DNA of 64,000 nucleotides, from assembly GCA_017432345.1 (NCBI GenBank), contig JAFRJI010000002.1:1-64000 (forward strand). Direction: 5' to 3'. The position numbers and the translations under genes were made by a program. Positions 25,469 to 35,405 of this stretch are shown here, piece by piece (positions within the stretch are counted from its first letter, which is position 1; the number at the start of each line of letters is the position of its first letter). Under the pieces are notes generated by a model. That model was given only the letters and a program-made list of their open reading frames with translations, ran no database searches and had not been told where the DNA came from. Source of the DNA: Bacillota bacterium. Its GTDB lineage: Bacteria; Bacillota; Clostridia; Peptostreptococcales; Anaerovoracaceae.

Positions 25469-26715
25469 CAAACGCACCAAAAGGAACAAAAGATGTAATG
25501 CCGGATCAGGTCTACAAGTGGCACTATATCGAGGCAAAATTCGCAGAGATCTGCAGACGGTACGGCTTTACGGAAGTACGGACCCCGATTTTTGAACATA
25601 CGGAACTGTTTCAGAGAGGTGTAGGAGATACGACGGACATCGTGCAGAAGGAAATGTATACCTTCAAGGACTTCGGGAACCGCAGCATCACGCTGCGTCC
25701 GGAAGGGACATCGCCGGTAGCCAGAGCACTTTGCGAGCACAAGACGTACGCGGAGCCGCAGCCGACGAAAGTCTACTATAACATCCCTTGCTGCCGGTAT
25801 GAAAAGCCGCAATCCGGCCGTCTCCGTGAATTCCACCAGTTCGGCGTCGAGACATTCGGGACGATGAACATGATGGCGGATGCTGAGATCATCGCTATCG
25901 GATACGATTTCATCAACGAGATGGGTATTACGGATGTCGTTCTCGAGATCAACAGCGTCGGCTGTCCGGAATGCCGCGGCAAGCATAGAGATGCGCTCCG
26001 CAAATTCCTGGAGCCGAAGTATGACGAGCTTTGCCCGACCTGCCAGGAGCGGTTCCACACCAACCCGATGCGTATCCTGGACTGCAAGTCCCCAATCGAC
26101 CAGGAACTGGTCAAGGACGCGCCGATGATGCTGGATTACCTGTGCGATGAGTGCAAAGAGGCGTTCGAACAACTGAAAGCGAACCTGGATGCATTCGGCA
26201 TCAAGTACGTCGTCAATCCGAGGATCGTAAGAGGTCTGGACTACTACACTAAGACCGCTTTCGAATTCATCACGACGAAGATCGGTGCTCAGGGCACGGT
26301 TTGCGGCGGCGGAAGATACGACGGACTGGTCGAGGAGATCGGCGGACCGGCCACCCCGGGCGTCGGCTGGGGCATGGGCAAGGAGCGTATCCTCATGACC
26401 ATGGAAGCTTGCGGCGTGGAAATCCCGCAGCCGGAACCGCCAGAAGTCTTCATCGCCTTCATGGGCGATCAACCAAAGGCCTTTGCGCTGAAGCTGATGC
26501 ACGACCTGCGGTTGGCGGGCGTGGCGGTCCAGATGGACGTCATGGGCCGGAACTTCAAGAACCAGTTCAAGTATGCGAACCGAGTCAATGCGGCCAAGAC
26601 CGTCATCATCGGCGAGAACGAACTGAACGAAGGCAAGCTGCAGATCAAGGATATGGAATCTGGTGAGCAGAGAGAAGTCCCGATCGACAGCATCATGGAC
26701 GAGCTGACGAAATAA
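25462..26715 (+). CDS. hisS: Histidyl-tRNA synthetase
   Basis: A 417-residue class II synthetase. Motif 2 lies in YYNIPCCRYEKPQSGRLREFHQFGVE, the histidine loop is RGLDYYTKTAFEF and motif 3 is GWGMGKERI, with an anticodon-binding domain at the end. AGGAGG lies upstream of the ATG, inside hemZ. No T-box leader is present because the gene overlaps hemZ. It is followed 28 bases later by aspS, a common pairing. Confidence 0.96.
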   Translation: MLTNAPKGTKDVMPDQVYKWHYIEAKFAEICRRYGFTEVRTPIFEHTELFQRGVGDTTDIVQKEMYTFKDFGNRSITLRPEGTSPVARALCEHKTYAEPQPTKVYYNIPCCRYEKPQSGRLREFHQFGVETFGTMNMMADAEIIAIGYDFINEMGITDVVLEINSVGCPECRGKHRDALRKFLEPKYDELCPTCQERFHTNPMRILDCKSPIDQELVKDAPMMLDYLCDECKEAFEQLKANLDAFGIKYVVNPRIVRGLDYYTKTAFEFITTKIGAQGTVCGGGRYDGLVEEIGGPATPGVGWGMGKERILMTMEACGVEIPQPEPPEVFIAFMGDQPKAFALKLMHDLRLAGVAVQMDVMGRNFKNQFKYANRVNAAKTVIIGENELNEGKLQIKDMESGEQREVPIDSIMDELTK

Positions 26716-26743
26716 CAGACAGCATCATAAGGAGAGAATATAT

Positions 26744-28519
26744 ATGGTTTACAAGCGTACGCACATGTGCGGAGAGCTGAGAAGTGAAAATATCGGAGAG
26801 CAGGTGGTCCTCAACGGATGGATCCAGAAGCGGCGGAACTTGGGCGGCATCATTTTCTGCGACGTCCGGGACAAGACTGGCATCACCCAGGTGCTGTTCA
26901 ACGACAAGATTCCGCAGGAACTGTTCGAAAAGGCGGACACCCTGCGCAGTGAATACGTGGTCGGCGTCAAAGGCTTCGTTGCTGAACGGGAATCCAAGAA
27001 CCCGGATATGCCGACAGGGGACATTGAAGTCCTGGCCGATGATCTGGTCATCTATTCCAAATCCGAAACGCCGCCGATCTATATCAAAGACGACGACAAT
27101 GTGGACGACAACCTGCGCCTGAAATACCGCTACCTGGATCTGCGGAAGAAAAAGATGCAGGATAACCTGACCTTCCGCGCGAACCTAACGACATTGGCAA
27201 GGAACTACTACGCGGAATGCGGCTTCACCGAAGTGGAAACGCCGATGCTTATAAAATCCACGCCGGAAGGCGCTAGAGACTATCTGGTGCCGAGCCGTGT
27301 GAACCCGGGCCGTTTCTATGCGCTGCCGCAGTCCCCGCAGACCTTCAAGCAGCTTCTGATGGTCGGCGGAACGGACCGCTACTTCCAAATCGTCAAGTGC
27401 TTCCGCGACGAAGATCTGCGTGCAGATAGACAGCCGGAATTCACCCAGATCGACCTGGAAATGTCCTTCGTGGACGTGGACGACGTTATTGAAGTACAGG
27501 AAGGCTTCCTGCAGCGCGTCATGAAGGAAATGAAGGGCATCGACATCGAGACCCCATTCCCGCGCATGACCTTTGAAGAAGCTATGACCCGGTACGGCAG
27601 CGATAAGCCGGACACACGGTTTGGATTCGAATTGCAGGATATTACCGACCTGGTCAAAGACTGCGAATTCAAAGTCTTCACCGACGCCATCGCGAACGGC
27701 GGCAGCGTCCGCGCCATCTGCATCGACGGCGCGGCGGAGCAGTACACCCGCAAAAAGATCGATAAACTGACCGAAGCCGTGAAGAGCTATGGCGCCCGCG
27801 GCATGGTCTGGATGAAAGTCACGGGAGAGGGCGTGTCTTCTTCCGTCAATAAATTCTTCACGCCGGAACAGCTGGCGGACATCGCGGCGCATCTTGGTGC
27901 CAAGACAGGGGACCTGATCCTGGTCATCTCCGACAAGGACAAGGTCGTCTTCGACAGCCTGGGATTCCTGCGCCGGCACATCGCCGGGGAGATGGGACTG
28001 CTGGACGACAACCAGTTCAACTTCCTCTGGGTCGTCGACTTCCCGCTCTTCGAGTATGACGAGAAAGAAGACCGTTGGTCCGCGATGCACCATCCGTTCA
28101 CCTCGCCGAAAGCCGAGCACGCGCAGCTCCTGAAGACCGATCCGCATGCCTGCCTGGCCAACGCCTACGACATCGTCCTGAACGGCGTCGAACTGGGTGG
28201 CGGCAGCATCCGTATCCACGACCAGGAGATGCAGGAAGACATGTTCAAGGCCCTGGATATGAAGGAAGACGAGATCAACGAGAAATTCGGGTTCCTGGTG
28301 GAAGCCTTCAAGTACGGCGCACCGCCGCACGGCGGACTGGCCTACGGCCTGGACCGTCTGGTCATGCTGCTGACCGGCGAAAAATCCATCCGTGAAGTGA
28401 TCGCCTTCCCGAAGAACCAGAACGCCCAGTGCATGGTCAGCGAGGCCCCTGGCATCGTAGACGAACAGCAGCTGGACGAGTTGGGCATCGCGCTGAAACC
28501 GGCCGCTGAAGAAGAATAA
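26744..28519 (+). CDS. aspS: Aspartyl-tRNA synthetase
   Basis: A 591-residue bacterial-type AspRS. An N-terminal OB-fold anticodon domain (LNGWIQKRRNLGGIIFCDVRDKTG) is followed by the class II catalytic core and a GAD insertion (about 280-420). GGGSIRIHDQEMQ and the terminal GLAYGLDRLVMLL motif 3 are intact. AAGGAGAG lies upstream. Whether it also charges Asn-tRNA cannot be decided here. It is the fourth gene of the dtd-MBL-hemZ-hisS-aspS run. Confidence 0.96.
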   Translation: MVYKRTHMCGELRSENIGEQVVLNGWIQKRRNLGGIIFCDVRDKTGITQVLFNDKIPQELFEKADTLRSEYVVGVKGFVAERESKNPDMPTGDIEVLADDLVIYSKSETPPIYIKDDDNVDDNLRLKYRYLDLRKKKMQDNLTFRANLTTLARNYYAECGFTEVETPMLIKSTPEGARDYLVPSRVNPGRFYALPQSPQTFKQLLMVGGTDRYFQIVKCFRDEDLRADRQPEFTQIDLEMSFVDVDDVIEVQEGFLQRVMKEMKGIDIETPFPRMTFEEAMTRYGSDKPDTRFGFELQDITDLVKDCEFKVFTDAIANGGSVRAICIDGAAEQYTRKKIDKLTEAVKSYGARGMVWMKVTGEGVSSSVNKFFTPEQLADIAAHLGAKTGDLILVISDKDKVVFDSLGFLRRHIAGEMGLLDDNQFNFLWVVDFPLFEYDEKEDRWSAMHHPFTSPKAEHAQLLKTDPHACLANAYDIVLNGVELGGGSIRIHDQEMQEDMFKALDMKEDEINEKFGFLVEAFKYGAPPHGGLAYGLDRLVMLLTGEKSIREVIAFPKNQNAQCMVSEAPGIVDEQQLDELGIALKPAAEEE

Positions 28520-28548
28520 ACGAAGCGGAATATAGAAATCATAGAACG

Positions 28549-29148
28549 ATGAAGATAGGTATTTTTGGCGGATCCTTCGATCCCGTACATCTCGGACATG
28601 AAGCCCTGGCGGAAGACGCCTGCCGGCAGTGCGGCCTCACGGAGGTCATCATGGTACCGGCCAGGATCCAGCCCTTCAAACAGGATAAGAAGACGGCATC
28701 CGGCGAAGACCGGTTCCGCATGCTGGCCCTGGTGGCGGAGCAGGACGACCACATCACGGTCTCCCGCTACGAGCTGGACAACGAGGGCGTGTCCTACACG
28801 TATTTGACGCTACGGGCCATGCAGGAACGCCATCCCGGCGCGGAACTGTACTTCATCTGCGGTGCTGACAGCTTCCTGAAGATCGACACCTGGATGAACG
28901 CCGAGGAACTGCTGCGGAACTATTCCTACATCATCGGCGCCCGGCCAGGCTATAGGGAAGACGAAGTTCGGGAGCAGCTGGACCGCCTCCGCAAGGAGTA
29001 CGGTACCGAAGTCATCGTCATCAACAACAAGCAGCTTGACATCTCGTCCACCGAGATCCGGGAGCGCCTGAACGCCGGCGAGCGCGTCGACGATCTGGTC
29101 CCGGAGCCGGTAGAAAGGTATATCAAAGAACATGAACTCTATGGGTGA
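28549..29148 (+). CDS. nadD: Nicotinate-nucleotide adenylyltransferase
   Basis: A 199-residue enzyme that adenylates nicotinate mononucleotide in NAD synthesis. The nucleotidyltransferase signature GGSFDPVHLGH is at residues 7-17, and the ISSTEIRERL motif lies near 165. It overlaps yqeK by 17 bases, forming the conserved nadD-yqeK-rsfS block of Bacillota. Confidence 0.95.
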   Translation: MKIGIFGGSFDPVHLGHEALAEDACRQCGLTEVIMVPARIQPFKQDKKTASGEDRFRMLALVAEQDDHITVSRYELDNEGVSYTYLTLRAMQERHPGAELYFICGADSFLKIDTWMNAEELLRNYSYIIGARPGYREDEVREQLDRLRKEYGTEVIVINNKQLDISSTEIRERLNAGERVDDLVPEPVERYIKEHELYG

Positions 29149-29737
29149 ACACGAAGCGCTGGTACGGAAGTGCCGGGACCGCATCACGAGAGACCTGAAA
29201 CCGCGGCGCGTCATCCATACCGAATGCGTCGTCGCCGAAGCCGTGGCGCTGGCCAAGAAGCACGGTGCGGACGTGCAAAAGGCTGAGATCGCGGCATGGC
29301 TGCATGACATCGCCCGGAACCTGCCCCAGGAAGAGATGAACCGCTACGTTAAGGAACTGGACCTGGGCGTCCGGTATCTGGACAATAAGAACCTGGCCCA
29401 CAGCAAAGTCGGCGCGGCCATCATCAAAAACGAACTGGGGATCACGGATCCGGAGATTCTGTACGCCGTATCCTACCACACCACCGGCCGGGAAGGGATG
29501 ACGCTGCTGGACAAGATCATCTTTCTGGCGGACGCTATGGAACCGAACCGCAACTACCCGGGCGTGGAACGGCTGCGGGAACTGGTCCGGGAAGACCTGG
29601 ACAAAGCCTGCGCGTACTCATTGCGCAGGACCAAAGACTATGTAGAATCCAAGGGAGAATACCTTGATCCTGATACATTAAACGCACTTGAATACTGTGA
29701 GAGGGAGATTAGAAAGAATGAACGAAAACCTGACTGA
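29132..29737 (+). CDS. yqeK: YqeK, HD-domain dinucleoside tetraphosphatase
   Basis: A 201-residue HD protein with H29, H58-D59 (AAWLHDIARN) and later HTTGREGMT and FLADAMEPNR metal-site segments, which match YqeK. Family members split diadenosine tetraphosphate symmetrically into two ADP. The first ATG overlaps nadD; an in-frame ATG lies three codons downstream. The end overlaps the start of rsfS by 20 bases. Confidence 0.9.
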   Translation: MNSMGEHEALVRKCRDRITRDLKPRRVIHTECVVAEAVALAKKHGADVQKAEIAAWLHDIARNLPQEEMNRYVKELDLGVRYLDNKNLAHSKVGAAIIKNELGITDPEILYAVSYHTTGREGMTLLDKIIFLADAMEPNRNYPGVERLRELVREDLDKACAYSLRRTKDYVESKGEYLDPDTLNALEYCEREIRKNERKPD

Positions 29738-30074
29738 ACAGAGAGAAAAAGCAGAATTGATCGCACAGACACTGTACGATAAGAAGGCCATCGATGTCGC
29801 CATCATCGACATCTCGCCGAAAGCCAGCTTCGCGGACTACTTCGTCATCGCCTCCGGCGGCAGCGAACGGCAGGTCGCCGCGCTGGTGGAGAACGTCGAG
29901 GATCTGATGGAGCCGCAGGGCACCTTCCCGAAGAGCGTCGAGGGACGGAAGTCATCCGGCTGGATCCTGATGGATTACGGCGATGTAGTCGTCAACATCA
30001 TGAGCCTTGAAATGAGAGAACGCTACAATCTCGAGAAAGTATGGGGAGATTGTGAAATAACAGAAATCGGATAA
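29718..30074 (+). CDS. rsfS: Ribosomal silencing factor RsfS
   Basis: A 118-residue protein of the DUF143/Iojap family with the characteristic [12 protein letters not shown] and [15 protein letters not shown] segments. It binds ribosomal protein uL14 and blocks subunit joining when nutrients are short. ATG 29718 was preferred over the upstream GTG at 29688 because the family starts here and GAGGGAG lies upstream. The start overlaps the end of yqeK. Confidence 0.94.
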   Translation: MNENLTEQREKAELIAQTLYDKKAIDVAIIDISPKASFADYFVIASGGSERQVAALVENVEDLMEPQGTFPKSVEGRKSSGWILMDYGDVVVNIMSLEMRERYNLEKVWGDCEITEIG

Positions 30075-30090
30075 GCAATTGGAGGAAACG

Positions 30091-32589
30091 ATGCAGGATA
30101 AGTATAATTTCAGTGAAATCGAAAAAAAATGGCAGGATAAATGGGCTGCTTCCAACGCGTTCAAAGTAACGGAAGACCCGGATAAGGAAAAGTACTATGT
30201 GCTGGAGATGTTCCCGTATCCGTCGGGAAAGCTGCACATGGGACACGTCCGAAACTATTCCATCGGTGACGTCGTTGCCCGTTTCAAGAAAATGAACGGT
30301 TACAATGTGCTGCACCCGATGGGCTACGACGCCTTCGGTCTGCCGGCGGAAAACGCAGCGATCAAGCATCATGCGGAACCGGCCGCCTGGACCTGGGGCA
30401 ACATCGCGGAAATGAACCGTCAGCTCCGCCAGCTGGGCCTTTCCTATGACTGGGATCGGGAAGTCGCCACCGCGCACCCGAAATACTACCGCTGGATGCA
30501 GTGGATCTTTGTCCAGTTCTTCAAGAAGGGCTTGGCATACAAGAAGGAAAGCTCCGTCAACTGGTGCCCGAGCTGCCAGACCGTACTGGCCAACGAGCAG
30601 GTCGTGGACGGCTGTTGCGAGCGCTGCGGATCGCCGGTAGGGAAGAAGAACCTGTCCCAGTGGTACTTCAAAATCACGGATTATGCAGAAAGGCTGCTGG
30701 ATAACCTGGATACACTGGACGGATGGCCGAATAAGGTCAAGATCATGCAGCGGAACTGGATCGGCAAGTCGCATGGTGCTGAAGTTACGTTCAAGATCAA
30801 GGATTACGACGAAGAACTGACCGTCTTCACCACCCGTGTGGACACCATCTACGGTACCACCTTCATGGTACTGGCGCCGGAATACCCGACCGTCCTGGAC
30901 ATGGTCAAGGGCACGGAATACGAAGCGGACGCCAAGGCTTATATCGACCGCTGCGCCCACATGAACGAGATCGAGCGTACATCCACCACCAACGAGAAAA
31001 CCGGCGTGTTCATTGGAAAATACGCGATCAACCCATTCTCGGGAGCGGAGATGCCGATCTACATCGCGGACTACGTCATCATGGGATATGGTACCGGAGC
31101 CGTCATGGGCGTACCGGCACACGACCAGCGTGACTTTGAATTCGCCAAGAAATTCGGTATTGACATAATACCTGTTATTGACGTCCATGACCCGGACATC
31201 GATCTGAACAACCTGCAGGAGGCCTGCGCGGCAGAAGGTACGCTGATCAACTCCGCGGAGTTCACCGGAATGGACAATAAAGAAGCGATTGAGAAGATCG
31301 CACAGGTGGCGGACGACCGTGGCGTCGGCCGGAAAACCATCAACTACCGTCTCCGTGACTGGCTGATCTCCCGTCAGCGTTACTGGGGCACGCCGATCCC
31401 GATGATCTACTGCGACACCTGCGGCTGGGTACCGGAAAAAGAAGAAAATCTGCCGGTCCTCCTGCCGACGGACGTGGAATTCACCGGAAAAGGGGAGTCC
31501 CCGATCGTCACGAGCAAAACCTTCGTCGATACCGTCTGTCCTGTCTGCGGCAGACCTGCCAAGCGGGAAGTGGATACCATGGATACCTTCCTGGATTCCT
31601 CCTGGTACTTCCTGCGCTATTGCGATGCCAGAAACGACGAGGCGATCTTCGATAAGGAGAAGGTCGATTACTGGATGAACGTCGACCAGTACATCGGCGG
31701 CGTCGAGCACGCCATCATGCACCTGATGTACGCCCGTTTCTTCCAGATGGCGCTGTACGACCTGGGCCTGGTCAAGGACGAAGAACCGTTCAAGAACCTG
31801 CTGACCCAGGGCATGGTCATCAAGGGATACACCGACAGCGACGGCAACTATATCAAAGCGAAGATGAGCAAATCCCTCGGCAACGTCGTCGGACCTGCTG
31901 AGATCATTGAAAAATACGGCGCGGACACGGCCAGACTGTTCATCCTCTTTGCGGCGCCGCCGGAAAGAGAACTGGACTGGTCCGATGAAGGTGTCGAAGG
32001 AAGCTTCCGTTTTCTGAACCGTATCTGGAGACTGGTGGCGGAGTTCCTCGCAAAGGACAACAACGTACCAGGCGAATACGAGATCCGCAATGACGCGGAC
32101 AAGAAGCTGGCCTTCATGCTGCACAACGCCATCAAGCGTGTCACCGAAGACGTCCGCGACCGGTTCAACTTCAATACGGCCATCAGTGCGGTCATGGAAC
32201 TCGTCAACGAGATGTACCGCTATAAGGAGGGCGACGTCAACGACGCGCTCTTCAGTACCGCAATCAGAACGATGGTCATTCTCCTTGCGCCGTTCGTTCC
32301 ACACATCACCGAGGAACTTTGGGAGAATCTGGGCTACGAAGGATCCGTCCACGATCAGCCGTGGCCGGCCTATGACGAAAGCGCCCTTGTGAAAGACGAG
32401 ATCGAGATCGTCATCCAGATCAACGGCAAGAACAAAGAAAAAATCAACATTCCGGGCGAATGCTCCAGAGAAGAAATGCTGGAGATCGCCAAGACGAATG
32501 AAGTCATACAGGGGCTCATAGGGGATAAGAACGTGGTGAAGATGATCGCCGTACCGGGCAGACTCATCAACATCGTCGTGAAAGGCTGA
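30091..32589 (+). CDS. leuS: Leucyl-tRNA synthetase
   Basis: An 832-residue class I synthetase starting at ATG 30091 with GGAGG 5 bases upstream; a TTG at 30079 overlaps this site. The HIGH motif is HMGH at residues 49-52, the editing domain (about 220-410) carries [11 protein letters not shown], and KMSKSLGN lies near 590. A zinc-type CPSCQ..C..C cluster is near 160, with a second CDTCG/CPVCG pair near 445. No T-box leader is seen in the 16-base gap after rsfS. Confidence 0.96.
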   Translation: MQDKYNFSEIEKKWQDKWAASNAFKVTEDPDKEKYYVLEMFPYPSGKLHMGHVRNYSIGDVVARFKKMNGYNVLHPMGYDAFGLPAENAAIKHHAEPAAWTWGNIAEMNRQLRQLGLSYDWDREVATAHPKYYRWMQWIFVQFFKKGLAYKKESSVNWCPSCQTVLANEQVVDGCCERCGSPVGKKNLSQWYFKITDYAERLLDNLDTLDGWPNKVKIMQRNWIGKSHGAEVTFKIKDYDEELTVFTTRVDTIYGTTFMVLAPEYPTVLDMVKGTEYEADAKAYIDRCAHMNEIERTSTTNEKTGVFIGKYAINPFSGAEMPIYIADYVIMGYGTGAVMGVPAHDQRDFEFAKKFGIDIIPVIDVHDPDIDLNNLQEACAAEGTLINSAEFTGMDNKEAIEKIAQVADDRGVGRKTINYRLRDWLISRQRYWGTPIPMIYCDTCGWVPEKEENLPVLLPTDVEFTGKGESPIVTSKTFVDTVCPVCGRPAKREVDTMDTFLDSSWYFLRYCDARNDEAIFDKEKVDYWMNVDQYIGGVEHAIMHLMYARFFQMALYDLGLVKDEEPFKNLLTQGMVIKGYTDSDGNYIKAKMSKSLGNVVGPAEIIEKYGADTARLFILFAAPPERELDWSDEGVEGSFRFLNRIWRLVAEFLAKDNNVPGEYEIRNDADKKLAFMLHNAIKRVTEDVRDRFNFNTAISAVMELVNEMYRYKEGDVNDALFSTAIRTMVILLAPFVPHITEELWENLGYEGSVHDQPWPAYDESALVKDEIEIVIQINGKNKEKINIPGECSREEMLEIAKTNEVIQGLIGDKNVVKMIAVPGRLINIVVKG

Positions 32590-32617
32590 TCGCCTTGGCC
32601 CCCGAGAAAGGAGCAGA

Positions 32618-34369
32618 ATGAGCAAAACTTCAAATAAAAATACAAACACCCGAAAATTACAAACACCGACTAAAAAGCAGGATAAAAAATCAAAGTCCCA
32701 GGTTAGGAAACCGCCGGTGGCGATGAAGATCATCCCATTGGGCGGCCTGGGCGAGATTGGCAAGAATATGACCGCCATCGAATACAACGAGGAGATGCTC
32801 CTCATCGACTGCGGTCTGTCCTTCCCGGATGACGACATGTTCGGCATCGACAAGGTCATTCCGGATTTCGACTACCTGCGCACAAGCGGGAAAAAGATCA
32901 AGGGACTCATCATCACCCACGGACACGAAGACCACATCGGCGCGGTCCCTTATCTATTACAGGAGTTCAACGTTCCAGTGTACGGGCTGCAGTTCCCGCT
33001 GGGACTGATCGCAAATAAATTGAAAGAGCACGGTCTGAAAGGGGACCTGCGCATCATACAGGCGGGCAAACCGTTCCGCGTCGGCAGACACTTTAATATA
33101 GAGCCTTTGCGCATCACGCATTCGATCGCGGATTCGGTCTGCTACAACATCAAGACACTGGCGGGCCGCATCTTCCACACGGGAGACTTCAAGATCGACT
33201 ACACACCGGTGGACGGCAATCCGATCGACTTCTCACGATTGGCACAGATCGGTACGGAAGGCGTGGACCTGATGCTGGCGGACAGCACCAACGTCATCCG
33301 GCCGGGATACACCCAGTCCGAGAAAGTCGTGGGCGAGACCCTGGACGGCATCTTCCGGGGAACCAATAAGCGCATCATCATCGCCACGTTCTCCTCGAAC
33401 GTGCACCGCATCCAGAAGATCATCGACATCGCGATGCTTTGCAAGCGCAAGGTCGCGTTCTCCGGCAGGAGCATGATCAATGTCGCGGAACTGGCTAGGG
33501 AACTGGGCTACATCAAGATCCCGGACAAAATGCTGATCGACCTGAACAAGGCCAACAACATCCCGGACAAGGAACTGGTGATCATCACAACCGGCAGCCA
33601 GGGCGAACCGATGTCGGCACTGGCCAGAATGGCGTCGGCGGATCACAAGTCGATCCACATCAAAAAGAACGACATGGTCATTCTTTCCTCGACGCCGGTA
33701 CCGGGCAACGAACTGACCGTGGCCAACGTCGTCAACCAGCTCACCGAAAAAGGCGCGGAAGTCATCTATTCGGACATCGCGGAGACCCACGTTTCCGGCC
33801 ACGCCTGCAAAGAAGAACTGAAACTGATGCACTCGCTGATCCGGCCGAAGTACTTCATGCCGGTCCACGGCGAATACCGCCACCTGCAGACCCACGCGGA
33901 CCTGGCCAACGAACTGGGCATGCCGCGGGAGAACATCTTCATCCTCAGCAACGGCGACTGCCTGGAACTCTCGCCGAAAGAGGCGCACAAAGTAGAACAT
34001 GTGGCCGAAGCGGAAAGCATCTTCGTAGACGGCCTGGGCGTTGGCGATGTAGGCAACATCGTACTCCGCGACCGCCGGCTGCTCTCCGAGTCGGGGCTCA
34101 TCATCGTCGTCACGGCGATCGATAAGCAAAATTCCCAGATCATATCCGGGCCGGACATCATCTCCAGAGGATTCGTCTACGTCCGGGAGAACGAGGATCT
34201 GATCGGGGAAACCTGCGAAAAGGCGGAGGAGATCATAGAACTTTGCTTATCCAAGAACATGAAAGACTGGAACGGCATCAAGACAGCGGTCCGGGAAGGT
34301 CTCAAAAAATATATTTATAGTAAAACAGGAAGAAGTCCAATCATTTTACCGGTATTTATGGAGGTATGA
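32618..34369 (+). CDS. rnj: Ribonuclease J
   Basis: A 583-residue metallo-beta-lactamase/beta-CASP RNase. The zinc ligands H101, H103, D105 and H106 are seen in THGHEDHIGA, and later ADSTN, SGHA and PVHGEYRH motifs complete the fold. The first 30 residues are a lysine-rich unstructured extension not found in Bacillus RNase J1. The enzyme has 5'-to-3' exonuclease and endonuclease activity in mRNA decay and rRNA processing. AAAGGAG lies upstream; it ends against the ylbF-like gene. Confidence 0.94.
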   Translation: MSKTSNKNTNTRKLQTPTKKQDKKSKSQVRKPPVAMKIIPLGGLGEIGKNMTAIEYNEEMLLIDCGLSFPDDDMFGIDKVIPDFDYLRTSGKKIKGLIITHGHEDHIGAVPYLLQEFNVPVYGLQFPLGLIANKLKEHGLKGDLRIIQAGKPFRVGRHFNIEPLRITHSIADSVCYNIKTLAGRIFHTGDFKIDYTPVDGNPIDFSRLAQIGTEGVDLMLADSTNVIRPGYTQSEKVVGETLDGIFRGTNKRIIIATFSSNVHRIQKIIDIAMLCKRKVAFSGRSMINVAELARELGYIKIPDKMLIDLNKANNIPDKELVIITTGSQGEPMSALARMASADHKSIHIKKNDMVILSSTPVPGNELTVANVVNQLTEKGAEVIYSDIAETHVSGHACKEELKLMHSLIRPKYFMPVHGEYRHLQTHADLANELGMPRENIFILSNGDCLELSPKEAHKVEHVAEAESIFVDGLGVGDVGNIVLRDRRLLSESGLIIVVTAIDKQNSQIISGPDIISRGFVYVRENEDLIGETCEKAEEIIELCLSKNMKDWNGIKTAVREGLKKYIYSKTGRSPIILPVFMEV

Positions 34370-34371
34370 TC

Positions 34372-34722
34372 ATGAACGTTTACGACCAGGCACACCAGTT
34401 AGCACAAGCCATTCGGGAATCCGAAGAGTACAAGCGCTACGAAAAAAGCAAGGCCGATATGGAGGCGAACCCGCAGCTCAACGACGCCATGAAAGATTTC
34501 ATGAAGAAGCAGTTCGAGGTGCAGGCCCAGCAGATGATGGGCGAAGAAATCAGTGAAGAAACAGTAGGGCAGATGCAGCAGCTTTCGGCGATCCTCATGC
34601 AGGATCCGACTGCCGCGGAATATCTGCAGAACCAGATGCGCTTCAGCATGATGATGAGCGATGTCTACAAAATCGTCGGTGAAGTCGCGGACTTCGGTCT
34701 GGATGACATGACGGGCATGTAG
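34372..34722 (+). CDS. YlbF/YmcA-family protein
   Basis: A 116-residue, almost wholly helical protein of the YlbF/YmcA (Com_YlbF) family (QAIRESEEYKRYEKSKADMEANPQLNDAMKDF). ATG 34372 is preferred because GGAGG (34360-34364) is 7 bases upstream; the ATG at 34366 overlaps the RNase J stop but is too close to it. In Bacillus, YlbF, YmcA and YaaT form a complex that adjusts RNase Y cleavage, so pairing with RNase J makes sense. No cysteines are present, unlike the Fe-S binding Bacillus members. Confidence 0.85.
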   Translation: MNVYDQAHQLAQAIRESEEYKRYEKSKADMEANPQLNDAMKDFMKKQFEVQAQQMMGEEISEETVGQMQQLSAILMQDPTAAEYLQNQMRFSMMMSDVYKIVGEVADFGLDDMTGM

Positions 34723-34725
34723 GAC

Positions 34726-34754
34726 TTGGCAATCATCGCAGAATTTGGTATAAT
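34726..34754 (+). promoter_or_regulatory. Sigma-A promoter for efp
   Basis: -35 TTGGCA (34726-34731), a 17-base spacer and an extended -10 TGG-TATAAT (to 34754), 38 bases before the efp ATG. Confidence 0.8.
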
Positions 34755-34792
34755 AAACGACGTAAAAATAATAAAAGAAAGGCGACAGACTT

Positions 34793-35353
34793 ATGATTTA
34801 CGCAGGTGATTTTAGAAAAGGTATTACATTTGAAATCGATGGACAGCCGCACGTTGTGCTTGACTTCCAGCATGTAAAGCCGGGCAAGGGCGCCGCGTTC
34901 GTCAGAACGAAGCACAAGAACATCCTGACCGGTGCGATCAAGGAAGAATCCTTCAACCCGGACGCCAAGTATCCGAAGGCCCACATCGAGACCAAAACGA
35001 TGACCTACTTATATAGCGACGGCGAACTATATTACTTCATGGACCCGGAGACTTACGATCAGATACCGATCACGAACGATCTCGTGGAAGACGCCATGAA
35101 GTATCTGCGCGAGAACGATGAAGCGACGGTCAAATTCTATAAGGACAATCCGTTTCTCGTAGAAGCGCCGAACTTTGTTGATCTGCTCGTCATCGACACC
35201 GAACCGGGCGTCAAGGGCGACACGGCAACCAACGTAACAAAGGCTGCGACCGTTGAAACAGGAGCTGTCATACAGGTTCCGATCTTTATCGAAGAAGGGG
35301 AGAGAATCCAGATCGACACGCGATCCGGAGAATATCTGGGAAGATCCAAATAA
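34793..35353 (+). CDS. efp: Elongation factor P
   Basis: A 186-residue EF-P with the three standard domains. The tip loop [14 protein letters not shown] carries K32, the position modified in many bacteria; the C-terminal [23 protein letters not shown] signature is intact. EF-P relieves ribosome stalling at polyproline. It has its own promoter and terminator. No EpmA/B-type modification genes lie in the window. Confidence 0.96.
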   Translation: MIYAGDFRKGITFEIDGQPHVVLDFQHVKPGKGAAFVRTKHKNILTGAIKEESFNPDAKYPKAHIETKTMTYLYSDGELYYFMDPETYDQIPITNDLVEDAMKYLRENDEATVKFYKDNPFLVEAPNFVDLLVIDTEPGVKGDTATNVTKAATVETGAVIQVPIFIEEGERIQIDTRSGEYLGRSK

Positions 35354-35363
35354 GTTGTAAAAC

Positions 35364-35394
35364 AAAAGGGGACGCTTGCAGTGTCCTCTTTTTT
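35364..35394 (+). terminator. Terminator of efp
   Basis: AAAAGGGGAC (35364-35373) pairs with GTCCTCTTTT and ends in TTTTTT; the mltG ribosome site begins immediately after it. Confidence 0.8.
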
Positions 35395-35405
35395 AGGAGG
35401 ATTAC

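Noticed and set aside
29998..32859. 953-codon minus-strand open frame
   Set aside because: It is the antisense shadow of leuS and has no recognisable domain or ribosome site.
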